Assembly: GCA_012718975.1 (NCBI GenBank)
Contig: JAAYBF010000003.1
Span: forward strand, 1 to 32,048
Reading direction: 5' to 3'
Source of the DNA: Solirubrobacterales bacterium
Lineage (GTDB): Bacteria; Actinomycetota; Thermoleophilia; Solirubrobacterales; Thermoleophilaceae
Length of the DNA: 32,048 nt
Every line of letters starts with the position of its first letter. Position 1 is the first letter of the stretch. A model generated the notes under the pieces. The model saw only the letters and a program-made list of their open reading frames with translations, had not been told where the DNA came from and searched no databases. The translations under genes and the position numbers were made by a program. Shown here in pieces: positions 15,461 through 22,867 of this stretch.

Positions 15461-17239
15461 AGCGTTGTTATTGGTCGCCGGGCCTACCCCGGCTGACGGA
15501 AGAGGGATGCGTCTGAACACCGCCCTTCCGCGCTCGTCCACTAGCCGCACCGGCTCGCCGTCCTCGATGATCGACGCCAGCGCGTCCTCGCGTGGCACCG
15601 GCAGGATCATCAGCCCGGCCGGGTCAAGCTCTGGCGTGTCGTCGTCGGTCGGCGGCTCAGGCGCGTTCTCGGCCGCCTGCTCGGCCCAGTAGGCAGCCTC
15701 GGCCTCGGCGACCGTCCGCCCGGCCTCAGCCTCGACCTTGGCGATCTGCTCGCGCAGCGCCTCGCGGGCGGCGCGCATGTCGTCGGCGCTGGCCGTCACC
15801 ACCTGCTCGGGCAGGTTCTCAACGGTGTCAATCTGGAAGTGGTCGAACAGAGCCGCCAGAGCGCTCCTAACCGCGTCAGCGTCGCCCGTGGCGATAGAGG
15901 CTCGGATCAGGTCAAGCGCGCTGGCAGCGGCCGGGACGATGGCGGCAGGGTCGGCCTCGCTCGCGGTCTGATCCTCAAGCCGCTTCACGGTCGCCTCGGC
16001 TGCGGCCTTGTCCTCGGCGTGCTCGGCCTTGAACGCCCGCCAATCCTCGGGGTCCAGGTCGCCGCCCTTGAACAGTCCCCACATGCGCGCTCGCTCGGCC
16101 TCGATGCGGGCGACCTCGGCGCGCGCCGACTCAAGCGCCGCCTCGCGTGACTCGACGGTGGCAGTGGTCGCCTCTCGGATCAGCCGTAGGGACTCGGCTG
16201 CGTCAATGCCGACCTCGGCCAGGTAGCCGATGATCGACGCGTCTACGGACTCCATCGACACGCGGAAGCCGTCGCATACGCCGCCCTTGCGGCCGGAGCA
16301 CTCGTAGACGCCGGTCGCGGTCCCGTCCTTCTTGGCGTCCAGCGAGACGGGAGTCATAGCCGAGCCACATGCCCGGTGCCGCAGCAGCTTGCCAGGGAGT
16401 AGATGCCCCGCCTTCGGGCGCGGCCCGCCGCCTCGGCCCTTGCGCTTGGCGGCGGCCTCGCGCTTGGCGTTGGCGGCCTCCCAAACGTCGGCGTCCACGA
16501 TGGCATCGTGGGCAGCCGTCGTCCAGCCGCCCTCGCCGTCCTTAATCTCGCCTAGGTAGGTCCGCCGCTGAATGAGCATCGAAAGGCCGCCCTGCTGCCA
16601 GCGCTGGCCGCGTAGTGGCTTGATCCCGTCCTGATTGAGGATGCGCGCGACCTCGGCCTGGGACTTGCCGCCGGCAATCAGGTTGAAGATCCGCCGCACT
16701 ACCGGAGCCTGCTCCGGGTTCGGCTTCAACCCCTTCTCCCCGTCACGTAGGTAGCCGAAGATCGTGCCGCCCGTGTGTAGGCCGAGTTTGCGGCGGCGGT
16801 CCATTCCCTTACGCACGTTGGCCGCCTTGATCTTGGACTCCTGGTGAGCCATCTCGCCCATGACGGCGGCCAAGATTGGGTTCGTGAAGGTTGAATCGTC
16901 CTGAACGGAATGAAGCTCGAAGCCGCCACGGTTGGCAAGGAATACGTACTCGATCAGATGCCGGGAGATCGAATCCCCGCCGCCGCGCGCGATCCGGTTG
17001 GAGTGCCAAACCAGGATGCCGGCGCGGGTGCCCGCCTTCGCGAGATCGGCGACGCGATCTAGCGCGCGCTCAAGGCCGGGGCCGCGATTGCCGCTGTACG
17101 CGCTCGCGGCCTCGTCGCTCTCGACGGAATCGACAGCCCAGCCGCGCGCCTCGGCGAACTCCTTACAGGCGGCGATCTGGTCGGGAATCGAACCTTTCGC
17201 ATCGGCCGTCGACTTGGCGGCGTAGATGACGACGTTCAT
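15449..17239 (-). CDS. int: Large serine integrase (integrated-state form, 596 aa)
   Basis: Site-specific recombinase that joins attP and attB. The ATG at 17239 (MNVVIYAAKS) is preferred to the one 36 bases upstream because the catalytic domain starts directly. Residues 1-150: resolvase domain with catalytic serine in YAAKST, then SIPDQ and the arginines of NRIARG. The arginine usually two before the serine is alanine here. Residues about 160-270: recombinase domain. About 275-345: zinc ribbon (HRACG, YECSG, GVCDG). About 360-420 and 490-525: coiled-coil helices. The last three residues (LQT) and the stop are read from host DNA beyond the crossover. In the circular form the frame runs on for 77 other residues (26788-26555), giving 670 aa. 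Confidence 0.93.
   Translation of the reverse strand: MNVVIYAAKSTADAKGSIPDQIAACKEFAEARGWAVDSVESDEAASAYSGNRGPGLERALDRVADLAKAGTRAGILVWHSNRIARGGGDSISRHLIEYVFLANRGGFELHSVQDDSTFTNPILAAVMGEMAHQESKIKAANVRKGMDRRRKLGLHTGGTIFGYLRDGEKGLKPNPEQAPVVRRIFNLIAGGKSQAEVARILNQDGIKPLRGQRWQQGGLSMLIQRRTYLGEIKDGEGGWTTAAHDAIVDADVWEAANAKREAAAKRKGRGGGPRPKAGHLLPGKLLRHRACGSAMTPVSLDAKKDGTATGVYECSGRKGGVCDGFRVSMESVDASIIGYLAEVGIDAAESLRLIREATTATVESREAALESARAEVARIEAERARMWGLFKGGDLDPEDWRAFKAEHAEDKAAAEATVKRLEDQTASEADPAAIVPAAASALDLIRASIATGDADAVRSALAALFDHFQIDTVENLPEQVVTASADDMRAAREALREQIAKVEAEAGRTVAEAEAAYWAEQAAENAPEPPTDDDTPELDPAGLMILPVPREDALASIIEDGEPVRLVDERGRAVFRRIPLPSAGVGPATNNNALQT
15459..15475. other. attL: left end of the integrated element
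   Basis: Core dinucleotide AA at 15459-15460 followed by the element arm AGCGTTGTTATTGGT (15461-15475), a perfect inverted copy of the right-end arm at 26772-26786. Host sequence lies to the left. The arm is also integrase coding sequence, and the integrase stop codon (15449-15451) is in host DNA. Confidence 0.92.
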
Positions 17240-17316
17240 TCGCCCCAGTTTCCCCAGCGTGTGCGCGACATGCAAACCCCACGATTCGCGGACCTCCTCC
17301 CGGAAGCTTAGCGGGA

Positions 17317-17348
17317 CTTGACGACAAAGCTCTAGACCGGACAGTCAA
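17317..17348. promoter_or_regulatory. Inverted CTTGAC/GTCAAG pair between integrase and XRE gene
   Basis: CTTGAC (17317-17322) and GTCAAG (17343-17348) face each other in the 130-bp gap between the divergent integrase and XRE genes. Each could be a -35 element or half of a repressor operator. No convincing -10 boxes follow at the right distance, so an operator for the neighbouring XRE protein is equally likely. Confidence 0.35.
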
Positions 17349-17369
17349 GCCTCGGGATCGTGCTGCCGG

Positions 17370-17597
17370 ATGTCGGCGGCGGCCAATCACAAACGGCTTG
17401 GCCGCAACATCGCCAACGCGCGGAAAGCCGCCGGGATGACGCAAGAGCAGCTTGCCGATGCGGCCGATATGCACTTCACCGCGATCAGTCGCCTTGAGCG
17501 CGGCCTCCGAGCACCGCGCTTCGACACCTTGATCGCTGTCGCGTGGGCGCTGCGCGTTCCGCCGGGCGATCTGCTCGACGGAATCAGGAAGCCTTAG
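17370..17597 (+). CDS. XRE-family transcriptional regulator
   Basis: 75 aa, almost entirely one helix-turn-helix domain: LGRNIANARKAAGMTQEQLA, then FTAISRLERGLRAPRFDTL, the classic Cro/CI-type pattern. It is divergent from the integrase gene and probably controls it and itself, like a phage or satellite repressor. There is no peptidase or dimerisation domain, so LexA-type cleavage is unlikely. Start is the ATG at 17370; the Shine-Dalgarno sequence is weak. Confidence 0.85.
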   Translation: MSAAANHKRLGRNIANARKAAGMTQEQLADAADMHFTAISRLERGLRAPRFDTLIAVAWALRVPPGDLLDGIRKP

Positions 17598-17667
17598 CGG
17601 CGCGGGGGAGGGGAAGGACCGACCCTTAGGGTTGCTCCCGCACGGTGGCGGAAGTAGCGTCGAGACC

Positions 17668-17880
17668 ATGAACACCGAGCCTCAGAAAGAGCCGGAAGTC
17701 TCGATGAAGGTTCTCTGCCAAGCGTGTGGCGGCAAGGGATACGTGCCTAACGCTCTGCCGGCGGGAACGGCGGGCGGAATCGCGGTTGGAGGGCCAACTA
17801 GGGAGTGCGTGCATTGTCAGGGCGGTCTAGTCGCGGCCTCCGTCCCACTCTCCGAGTTCAAAGCGATGCTGGCCGAGTAA
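17668..17880 (+). CDS. Small DnaJ-type zinc-finger protein
   Basis: 70 aa from the ATG at 17668. Two Cys pairs, CQACGGKGY and CVHCQGG, resemble the CxxCxGxG units of the DnaJ zinc-binding region and should bind one zinc ion. There is no J domain. Small proteins with this motif are common in actinobacterial phages and islands with unknown roles. It converges with the leftward operon that ends at 17898. Confidence 0.65.
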   Translation: MNTEPQKEPEVSMKVLCQACGGKGYVPNALPAGTAGGIAVGGPTRECVHCQGGLVAASVPLSEFKAMLAE

Positions 17881-17897
17881 CGGGCGGTAGGGGGTTG

Positions 17898-18488
17898 CTA
17901 CTCGACCGGCGGCGCGTCTGACGCTGCGATGTAGCCGCCGCCGGGGCCGCGCTTCGACTCGATCCAGCCGGCGTTGGTGGCCTGCCTCGCGATCTTCTTA
18001 AGGCCGCCCATCGACATCCCCATCGCCTCGGCGGCCTCAGCGGCGCCCAGCGGCTCCTCAGCGGCCTGGACAGCCCTGGCCAGCTCCAAGGCGCGGTTGC
18101 GGCGTGGCGGGGGTCCGGCGCTGACGGCGCTCGGGCCGGGGATGAAGCCGCGCCCCGGCCGAACAGCGATCCAGCCGCGCGACTTCGCGAGCGCAATGGC
18201 GTTCTTGTAGGCGATGGAGTTCGTGCCCACGCCGATCAGTTCGGCGACGCCGGACAGCGGCTCATCGGCGGCGGAGACAGCGTCGGCGATCTTGCGCGCG
18301 TTGCCCTCGTCAAGCTTTGCGCGGCCCGCCTTCGAGCGGGTCGGGCTGAGCTTCTTTGTGCGCTTCGGCCGCTCGCCAATCTCGGCGGCGACCCGCTGGA
18401 AAATCGCGGCGTGCTCATCGCACCACCGCGCGAACTTACCCTCGACCGTGCCCGGCTCAGCGCAGCCGGGCGACCGGCAGACGGTCAT
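17898..18488 (-). CDS. Hypothetical DNA-binding protein with two winged-helix-like repeats
   Basis: 196 aa, last gene of the leftward operon, start overlapping the upstream stop by 4 bases. The N-terminus has a possible zinc site (CRSPGCAEPG, WCDEH). Two similar segments follow: PLSGVAELIGVGTNSIAYKN ... GWIAVRPGRGF and PLGAAEAAEAMGMSMGGLKK ... GWIESKRGPGGGY. Each reads as a winged-helix with helices followed by a beta hairpin, pointing to an internal duplication. It probably binds DNA; no family recognised. Confidence 0.65.
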   Translation of the reverse strand: MTVCRSPGCAEPGTVEGKFARWCDEHAAIFQRVAAEIGERPKRTKKLSPTRSKAGRAKLDEGNARKIADAVSAADEPLSGVAELIGVGTNSIAYKNAIALAKSRGWIAVRPGRGFIPGPSAVSAGPPPRRNRALELARAVQAAEEPLGAAEAAEAMGMSMGGLKKIARQATNAGWIESKRGPGGGYIAASDAPPVE

Positions 18489-18859
18489 AGCCCGAGCGCG
18501 GCAGGCGTCGCCTTTAGGGCGCGAGCGAGCCGGCGGGCGGTCATCGGTGCTGCCTCAGCCTCGCCGGACTCGATGGCGTGGATCGTCCGAGCGCTGACCA
18601 GCGCGCGCTCGCCCAGTTGAACCTGGCTGAGGCCGCCGCCGCCGAAGGTGACTCGCGCTCGGCGCAGCGGGTGGCAGTCGGGATCGGCGAGCGCTTCGTC
18701 GCGGCGGCGCTCATACGCGATCTGCGCCAGCTTGGCCTTGGTGCGCGGCGAGTGAGGGTGCCCCTCGCGGCGCTTGCGCGATGAATAGTTCCGCGCCTTC
18801 TCGCGCTCCCGCTCGCGGCGCTCGGCGAGCGCGCGTTCAATTTCTTCAAGAGCCTTCAT
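18485..18859 (-). CDS. XRE-type helix-turn-helix protein with charged N-terminal helix
   Basis: 124 aa. Residues 1-60 are a highly charged helix with a basic patch (RNYSSRKRREGHPHSP). Residues about 75-124 form a helix-turn-helix domain (LSQVQLGERALVSARTIHAIESGEA, then TARRLARALKATPAAL), the usual XRE pattern. It overlaps the genes on both sides (14 and 4 bases) and must be translationally coupled. Probably a second island regulator. Confidence 0.7.
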   Translation of the reverse strand: MKALEEIERALAERREREREKARNYSSRKRREGHPHSPRTKAKLAQIAYERRRDEALADPDCHPLRRARVTFGGGGLSQVQLGERALVSARTIHAIESGEAEAAPMTARRLARALKATPAALGL

Positions 18860-19199
18860 CGGCCTCGGCTGCGAACGCTTCCTCGGGGGTCGCGGTTGGG
18901 CGACCGCGACGGGCCATTTCCGTCCTGATCGGGGAGAGGTTCATCGGCTTCGGCGCAGGCTGCGGCCGGGCCTGGCGCTCGGCGTTGGCGGCGACGCGCT
19001 CGGCCACCACGTCAAGCTCAGCCGGCGGCGGCGACGCCGCGATGCCGTAAAGCTCTGAGGCCTGGGCGGTGGTCAGCGTGAAGGGCGAGCCAAAGTCGGC
19101 CGCGTCCTCTAGCACGACCTTGCGGCCAAACCAGCCGACGACACGGACGCGCTTCGGCCCCTCCGGGCCGCGCTTAAGGGTGTAAATCTGGTCAGTCAC
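18846..19199 (-). CDS. Hypothetical protein of the leftward island operon
   Basis: 117 aa, no recognised family. The N-terminal half is beta-rich (KRVRVVGWFGRKVVLED, SPFTLTTAQASELYGI); the C-terminal half is proline/alanine-rich and charged, ending in a short basic segment MARRGRP. It overlaps both neighbours in the operon by 8-14 bases. No signal peptide or membrane segment. Confidence 0.55.
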   Translation of the reverse strand: MTDQIYTLKRGPEGPKRVRVVGWFGRKVVLEDAADFGSPFTLTTAQASELYGIAASPPPAELDVVAERVAANAERQARPQPAPKPMNLSPIRTEMARRGRPTATPEEAFAAEADEGS

Positions 19200-19524
19200 T
19201 TAAGGCCTCCAGCCGAGCAGTCAGTCGCTCGCTCGGGGTCTCTTCCAAAAGGTCGGAGTAGTCGACGGGTGCGGGCGACCAGCCCTCCTCGTCGTCCTCG
19301 ACCGGCGCGGGCGGTGGCTCTGGCTGGCGGACGCCGACGGCCGTGTACTCCTCCATGAATGCCTGAGGGTCGACCTGGACCGGCGCGCCAAACCCGGCCG
19401 GCGCGACCACTGGCTCGGTCACTTCCTCGACGCGCGCGAAGCCCACGACCTCGACCACGTCGTAAGCGTCGTGTTGCAGGTCGCGGCGGCGGAACCTGCG
19501 GCCGACTGCGAAGCCGTCAACCAT
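19192..19524 (-). CDS. Hypothetical acidic protein of the leftward island operon
   Basis: 110 aa from the ATG at 19524, which overlaps the end of the upstream gene by 8 bases; a longer frame runs upstream but would lie on top of that gene. The start MVDGFAVGRRFRRRD is basic, followed by beta strands (YDVVEVVGFARVEEV) and an acidic proline-rich tail. Unknown function. Confidence 0.5.
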   Translation of the reverse strand: MVDGFAVGRRFRRRDLQHDAYDVVEVVGFARVEEVTEPVVAPAGFGAPVQVDPQAFMEEYTAVGVRQPEPPPAPVEDDEEGWSPAPVDYSDLLEETPSERLTARLEALSD

Positions 19525-19747
19525 CGTCGCCTCGGCGCTTCGCCGCGATGGCCTCGGCCACCGCGCGAGCACCTGCCGCCCGGGCCTCGGCTTCGTTAGG
19601 CAGCCGAGCGGCGTCGGGAGCGCTCCACGCCTGGTGAACCAGGACATCGCCGGGCTTCAGCGTTGGCGGCTGCTGGCCGGCCTTGATCTGGCGGGTGGTC
19701 CGGCGACTAGCGACGCGCCTCAGGCGGTTCTTGAGGTTTTCGGGCAT
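19517..19747 (-). CDS. Hypothetical small basic protein, first gene of the leftward operon
   Basis: 76 aa from the ATG at 19747. Basic N-terminus (NLKNRLRRVASRRTTRQIKAG), then TLKPGDVLVHQAWSAPDAAR and an alanine-rich helix. No family recognised. Its promoter must lie in the 73-bp gap before the divergent protease gene. Confidence 0.5.
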   Translation of the reverse strand: MPENLKNRLRRVASRRTTRQIKAGQQPPTLKPGDVLVHQAWSAPDAARLPNEAEARAAGARAVAEAIAAKRRGDDG

Positions 19748-19820
19748 TACCTAAAAACTTACCGCCCTCTTCGCCACGCGCATGAAGGCAGTTGGCGCGG
19801 CCGGTCGTAACATTTAATGA
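19748..19820. promoter_or_regulatory. Divergent promoter region of the leftward operon and the protease gene
   Basis: 73 bp between two divergent start codons, with locally AT-rich stretches (CTAAAAACTTA at the left, TAACATTTAATGA just before the protease ATG). The latter could be a -10 region giving a leaderless or very short leader transcript. No clear -35 box or Shine-Dalgarno sequence before 19821. Confidence 0.4.
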
Positions 19821-20483
19821 ATGCCCGAAGCCGCCACAGTCACACCGTTTCGCACCGAAGGCGCTCGCCTTCAAACACACGTGCGCGAGGACGGCGACCT
19901 AATCATCGAAGGCGACGCTGCGGTCTTTGCGGGCGTTGACCGCTCGGCCCAACGCGAAAACTTCGTTCCCGGCGCGTTCCGGCACGGCATCGCGACCTTT
20001 CTCGGCGGCTCCCGCCCGCTCTGCTTTCATCATCGCAAGGACCATGTAATTGGCGAGGTCTTGGAACTGCGCGAGACAGAACGCGGGCTTAGGCTGAAGG
20101 CGCGCGTTGATTATCAGCCGGACTCGTCGCCGCTGGCGTGGGTTTACCACGCGATTCGAAAGGGATCTATTCGCGGCCTGTCGGTTGGCGGCTTCTTCCG
20201 GCGCGCCGCTACGGCGGTGGGACAGAGAATTGTCGGCGTTGATTTCACAGAGATCAGCGCGACGCCAGTGCCAGCACACGCTGCCGCCGGCTTCCGCATC
20301 GTTGAAGGAAAGGCGCTATCTGGCGCTGACGCCGCCGCTTACCTCGCGGGTCTGGAGTTCGATGCTCGTCTGGACCTAATCGCCGAGCGGCAGGCGGTCC
20401 GCCACGACGCTGCCCGCGTGCGATCTGACGCGGCGCTACTGCGCGCCCGCACGGCCTTGGATCGCGTAGCGCTGTTGTCGTAA
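19821..20483 (+). CDS. HK97-type prohead serine protease (orphan)
   Basis: 220 aa. Family hallmarks in order: AAVFAGVDRSAQRENFVPGA (opening strand and turn), the catalytic histidine in CFHHRKDHVIGEVLELRE, the nucleophile in GSIRGLSVGGFF, and FTEISATPVPAHAAAGF, which matches the final strand of the caudovirus prohead protease family. Such proteases cut scaffold and capsid proteins during head maturation. Here there is no portal, capsid, scaffold or terminase gene nearby. It may act on a helper phage's capsid, on a host protein, or be a remnant; the open frame and kept motifs argue against decay. The C-terminal 45 residues are helical. Confidence 0.87.
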   Translation: MPEAATVTPFRTEGARLQTHVREDGDLIIEGDAAVFAGVDRSAQRENFVPGAFRHGIATFLGGSRPLCFHHRKDHVIGEVLELRETERGLRLKARVDYQPDSSPLAWVYHAIRKGSIRGLSVGGFFRRAATAVGQRIVGVDFTEISATPVPAHAAAGFRIVEGKALSGADAAAYLAGLEFDARLDLIAERQAVRHDAARVRSDAALLRARTALDRVALLS

Positions 20484-20541
20484 AACACGACTCGTGCCAC
20501 TTCCTAGGCTCCGTACCACTTGCGCGTTTCGCGCTGCGACC

Positions 20542-20622
20542 GGCTTAGCGCGTTAACCCCGCGCCGGTAGAAGAACTCGCGTGAAAGTGTCAGTACCCAG
20601 CGGTACAATTATGTGGTTAACG
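20542..20622. promoter_or_regulatory. Promoter/operator region of the small HTH gene
   Basis: An exact 9-bp inverted pair, GCGTTAACC (20550-20558) and GGTTAACGC (20614-20622), flanks a possible -10 box TACAAT (20604-20609). A smaller dyad GTACC-CAGC-GGTAC (20593-20606) overlaps the -10. The motif GGCTTAGCGCGTTAAC at 20542-20557 recurs with one change at 25625-25640. This looks like a repressed promoter; no good -35 box is seen. Confidence 0.5.
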
Positions 20623-20642
20623 CAAACCGACCCGAAGGAACC

Positions 20643-20867
20643 GTGAACCACCTAGAACACACCCGCCGCGAACGCGGCATTAGCTATCGGCAGTTTGCCG
20701 AGGAAATCGGCGTCGTCGGCCACATGACGTTGTACGCATGGTGCCGGTGGGGCCGCCGGCCTACCGGGCTAAACGCGCGCCTGCTCGAAGAGCACTTCGG
20801 GATGCCCGTTGACGACCTGATCGCAGAAAGCGAAAGGCCCCGACAGCTTCAAGCTGCCGAGGCCTAG
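20643..20867 (+). CDS. Small HTH DNA-binding protein
   Basis: 74 aa from the GTG at 20643, chosen because GAAGGAAC lies directly upstream, the same arrangement as before the rep gene. The fold is an XRE/MerR-like helix-turn-helix: LEHTRRERGISYRQFAEEIG followed by MTLYAWCRWGRRPTGLNARL and EEHFGMPVDDLIAE. Probably a regulator of the replication gene that follows. Its end overlaps a strong hairpin. Confidence 0.7.
   Translation: MNHLEHTRRERGISYRQFAEEIGVVGHMTLYAWCRWGRRPTGLNARLLEEHFGMPVDDLIAESERPRQLQAAEA
20835..20865 (+). terminator. Hairpin at the end of the HTH gene
   Basis: Arms of 15 bases (AGGCCCCGACAGCTT and AAGCTGCCGAGGCCT) pair at 13 positions around a single-base loop and include the HTH gene's stop codon. 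It may partly end transcription before the rep gene or protect the upstream message. There is no T-tract. Confidence 0.55.
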
Positions 20868-20901
20868 ACCCGTCCGCACCACCACAGTACGAAAGGAAAC
20901 C

Positions 20902-22212
20902 GTGAACAGTAAGAATAGCATTGCGGCCCGCCATTTTCAGGATGACGCCTACGCAGATTCAGGCTCGTCACCGCCACTGCTCGACGTGCTGGCGGCAACG
21001 ATCCTCGACGGGGTAGACCCCGCCGATGGCCGGGCCGTCGCAACGGCGATTGAGCGCGTAAGCGGCGACGTGCCAGCCGACCAGCGCGACACCTTCGCCG
21101 CAAAGGTGAGGGCGACGGCTGCGAAGGCTGCGGAGGAAGCCGGTCGGCCGCTGCGCGCCGTCAAGGTCCAGCCGGAGGCGTTCGACTTCACGGCCGACCA
21201 GCCGGAGCCTGATTGGATCGTGACCAACCTGATCGAGCGCGCGACTGTCAACGTCTGCTCGGGGGACACCGGGGCGGCTAAGTCGATCCACTGGCAGGAT
21301 GCGACCGCACGGATTATCCAGGGCGAGCCGTGGCTGAATCGGCCGACGACGGCCAGCCGCGTGCTCTACGTCGATGAGGAGAACCCGGCGCGCGTCGTTC
21401 ACGCGCGCCTTGCGGCCCTGGGGATCACCAACGACGACCGCGACCGCTTCCGCTACTACCGCCGGCAGGGCATCCGGGTCGGCGTCGAGAAGTGGACGCG
21501 CTGGATCGAAGAGGAGTGTGAGGACTTCCGGCCGGACCTCGTTGTCATCGACACGGCGATGGCCGCCCTCGCCGTGGACACCAATGACAACGACGCGGTA
21601 GTGGCGCTCTACACCTCGACGCTGCGCCCGCTGGCCGAGCGCTTCGACCTGGCCGTGGTCATCCTCCATCATGAGCGCAAGCCGGGCGCGCAGGAGAAGC
21701 GCAACGCCGGCTACGCGATGATGGGCGCGCGTCAGTGGGCCGGGCAAGCCGACGTGCATATGTCTCTCACGGCGACGGGCGACTACACAGAAACGCCGCG
21801 CGACGATGGCGGCTTCGACACGCATAAGGAGTTCAAGCTCGCCGTTGAGAAGGGCCGTGACGGTCACTCAGGACGCCCGGAGCGAACGACCGTCAAGGGC
21901 ACCAAGGACGACCGCTACCGGATCACGTCGCTAGCGGTTGAATGGGGCGGTCGGATCGAAGCCGCGACGGCGGAAATCGACACGGCCGAGAAGGTGCTGA
22001 GGGTGTTCGCCGCCGATCCTGACAAGGCATGGACGCGATCCGGTGCGGCCGGCGCGGCCGGGGAGGCGAAGCCCGCCGAGCCAAGCGGCACCTTCAAGCG
22101 CGCGTGGCGCGCGCTGATTGACGGTGGCGACATCGAAGCGGAGGGGCACGCGCACCGGCTCACTGAGCAGGGCCGCAAGCGCGCCGAAGCGCTCGGGTTG
22201 GAGATCGCATGA
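20902..22212 (+). CDS. RepA-like AAA ATPase (replicative helicase family)
   Basis: 436 aa, GTG start with AAAGGAAACC upstream. Residues about 85-330 are a RecA-fold ATPase of the RepA/AAA_25 type: Walker A GDTGAAKS (about 130), VLYVDEENPA, Walker B DLVVIDTAMAA, and ILHHERKPG as sensor. The N-terminus (1-85) is an unrecognised helical part. The last 75 residues look like a winged helix (FKRAWRALIDGGDIEAEG) that could bind DNA. Such proteins unwind origins of plasmids, satellites and phages. The iteron cluster starting 34 bases after the stop is its likely target. Start of the next reading frame overlaps its stop by 4 bases. Confidence 0.85.
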   Translation: MNSKNSIAARHFQDDAYADSGSSPPLLDVLAATILDGVDPADGRAVATAIERVSGDVPADQRDTFAAKVRATAAKAAEEAGRPLRAVKVQPEAFDFTADQPEPDWIVTNLIERATVNVCSGDTGAAKSIHWQDATARIIQGEPWLNRPTTASRVLYVDEENPARVVHARLAALGITNDDRDRFRYYRRQGIRVGVEKWTRWIEEECEDFRPDLVVIDTAMAALAVDTNDNDAVVALYTSTLRPLAERFDLAVVILHHERKPGAQEKRNAGYAMMGARQWAGQADVHMSLTATGDYTETPRDDGGFDTHKEFKLAVEKGRDGHSGRPERTTVKGTKDDRYRITSLAVEWGGRIEAATAEIDTAEKVLRVFAADPDKAWTRSGAAGAAGEAKPAEPSGTFKRAWRALIDGGDIEAEGHAHRLTEQGRKRAEALGLEIA

Positions 22213-22550
22213 ACGCGGCGCGGCGAGGTTTCCTGGGGGTCCTGCCGGGCCAAATTTCGGGCCAAGCATTCGTTGGCCCGAAGTTGGCCCGATTCTGGCC
22301 CGGCGTGGCCCGAAATCACTTTGAGCTCGTCCGCCGGCTACAGGCGAGTTCCCCGGTCGCCATCCGGCCCCGCGCCCTCAGCGGGGCCGGTGGCTCGGGG
22401 GCGAGTAGCTGGCCCGATTCTGGCCCGGCGGCGGCCCAGTTTCGGATTTCGGGCCACCGGGCCAACCCTATAAAGGTGGCCCGGCCCGAAATTCGGGCCA
22501 CGGCCGAAGGTGTCTGGCCCTTGCTTCCGTGGGGTTGGCGGTGGGCATGA
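22209..22550 (+). CDS. Doubtful reading frame across the iteron region
   Basis: 113 codons from an ATG overlapping the rep stop. The sequence has no recognised family, and most of it is simply translation of the TGGCCCG/CGGGCCA repeats. The 4-base overlap is in its favour, but the repeats explain the sequence better as replication-origin DNA. Low confidence that a protein is made. Confidence 0.2.
   Translation: MNAARRGFLGVLPGQISGQAFVGPKLARFWPGVARNHFELVRRLQASSPVAIRPRALSGAGGSGASSWPDSGPAAAQFRISGHRANPIKVARPEIRATAEGVWPLLPWGWRWA
22246..22500. repeat. Iteron cluster, candidate replication origin
   Basis: The 7-mer TGGCCCG (or its complement CGGGCCA) occurs twelve times exactly: at 22246, 22258, 22274, 22285, 22296, 22306, 22410, 22421, 22450, 22458, 22477 and 22494, plus near-copies at 22432, 22482 and 22515. 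Spacing in the forward runs is 10-11 bp (22274/22285/22296/22306 and 22410/22421), so copies face the same side of the helix. An AT-richer patch (ACCCTATAAAGG) lies at about 22465-22476. Position right behind a rep-type ATPase matches origins of plasmids and satellites. Function is inferred. Confidence 0.75.
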
Positions 22551-22867
22551 GCGCGGCTGAGACTCGCACGGCCGCCTATACGTCGGACTGTCCGGCGTGT
22601 GGTCGGCGGATCGTCGCCGGTCGCTCGACCATCGCGCGCGGCATGTCCGGCCGGTGGGTCCACGCCGACTGCGCCGACACGCCGATCCGGCCGCCCGTCG
22701 TGCTCGATCCGGCTGACCGTCGTCAGTTGCTCGACGCCGCCGAGCGCGCGCGGCTCGACGGCTGGCAGCGGTGGGAAGCCGATGAGTTTGTTTGCGCCGT
22801 CGCCCGGCGGCTCGGGATCGCCGCCGACGCGCGCGCGGTCGCTGCGGCCGTCGCCGCCGCCTACTAG
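22547..22867 (+). CDS. Small zinc-finger protein
   Basis: 106 aa from the ATG at 22547 (GGTGGG just upstream). The N-terminus carries CPACGRRI ... WVHADC, a four-ligand zinc site of the nucleic-acid-binding kind found in many actinobacterial phage proteins. The rest is helical and alanine-rich. No further function recognised. It follows the origin region and may belong to the replication block. Confidence 0.6.
   Translation: MSAAETRTAAYTSDCPACGRRIVAGRSTIARGMSGRWVHADCADTPIRPPVVLDPADRRQLLDAAERARLDGWQRWEADEFVCAVARRLGIAADARAVAAAVAAAY

Noticed and set aside
15132-15692. Complete 186 aa response regulator as a natural gene
   Set aside because: Residues after the crossover come from sequence antisense to the integrase; the true second half is found intact at 26789.
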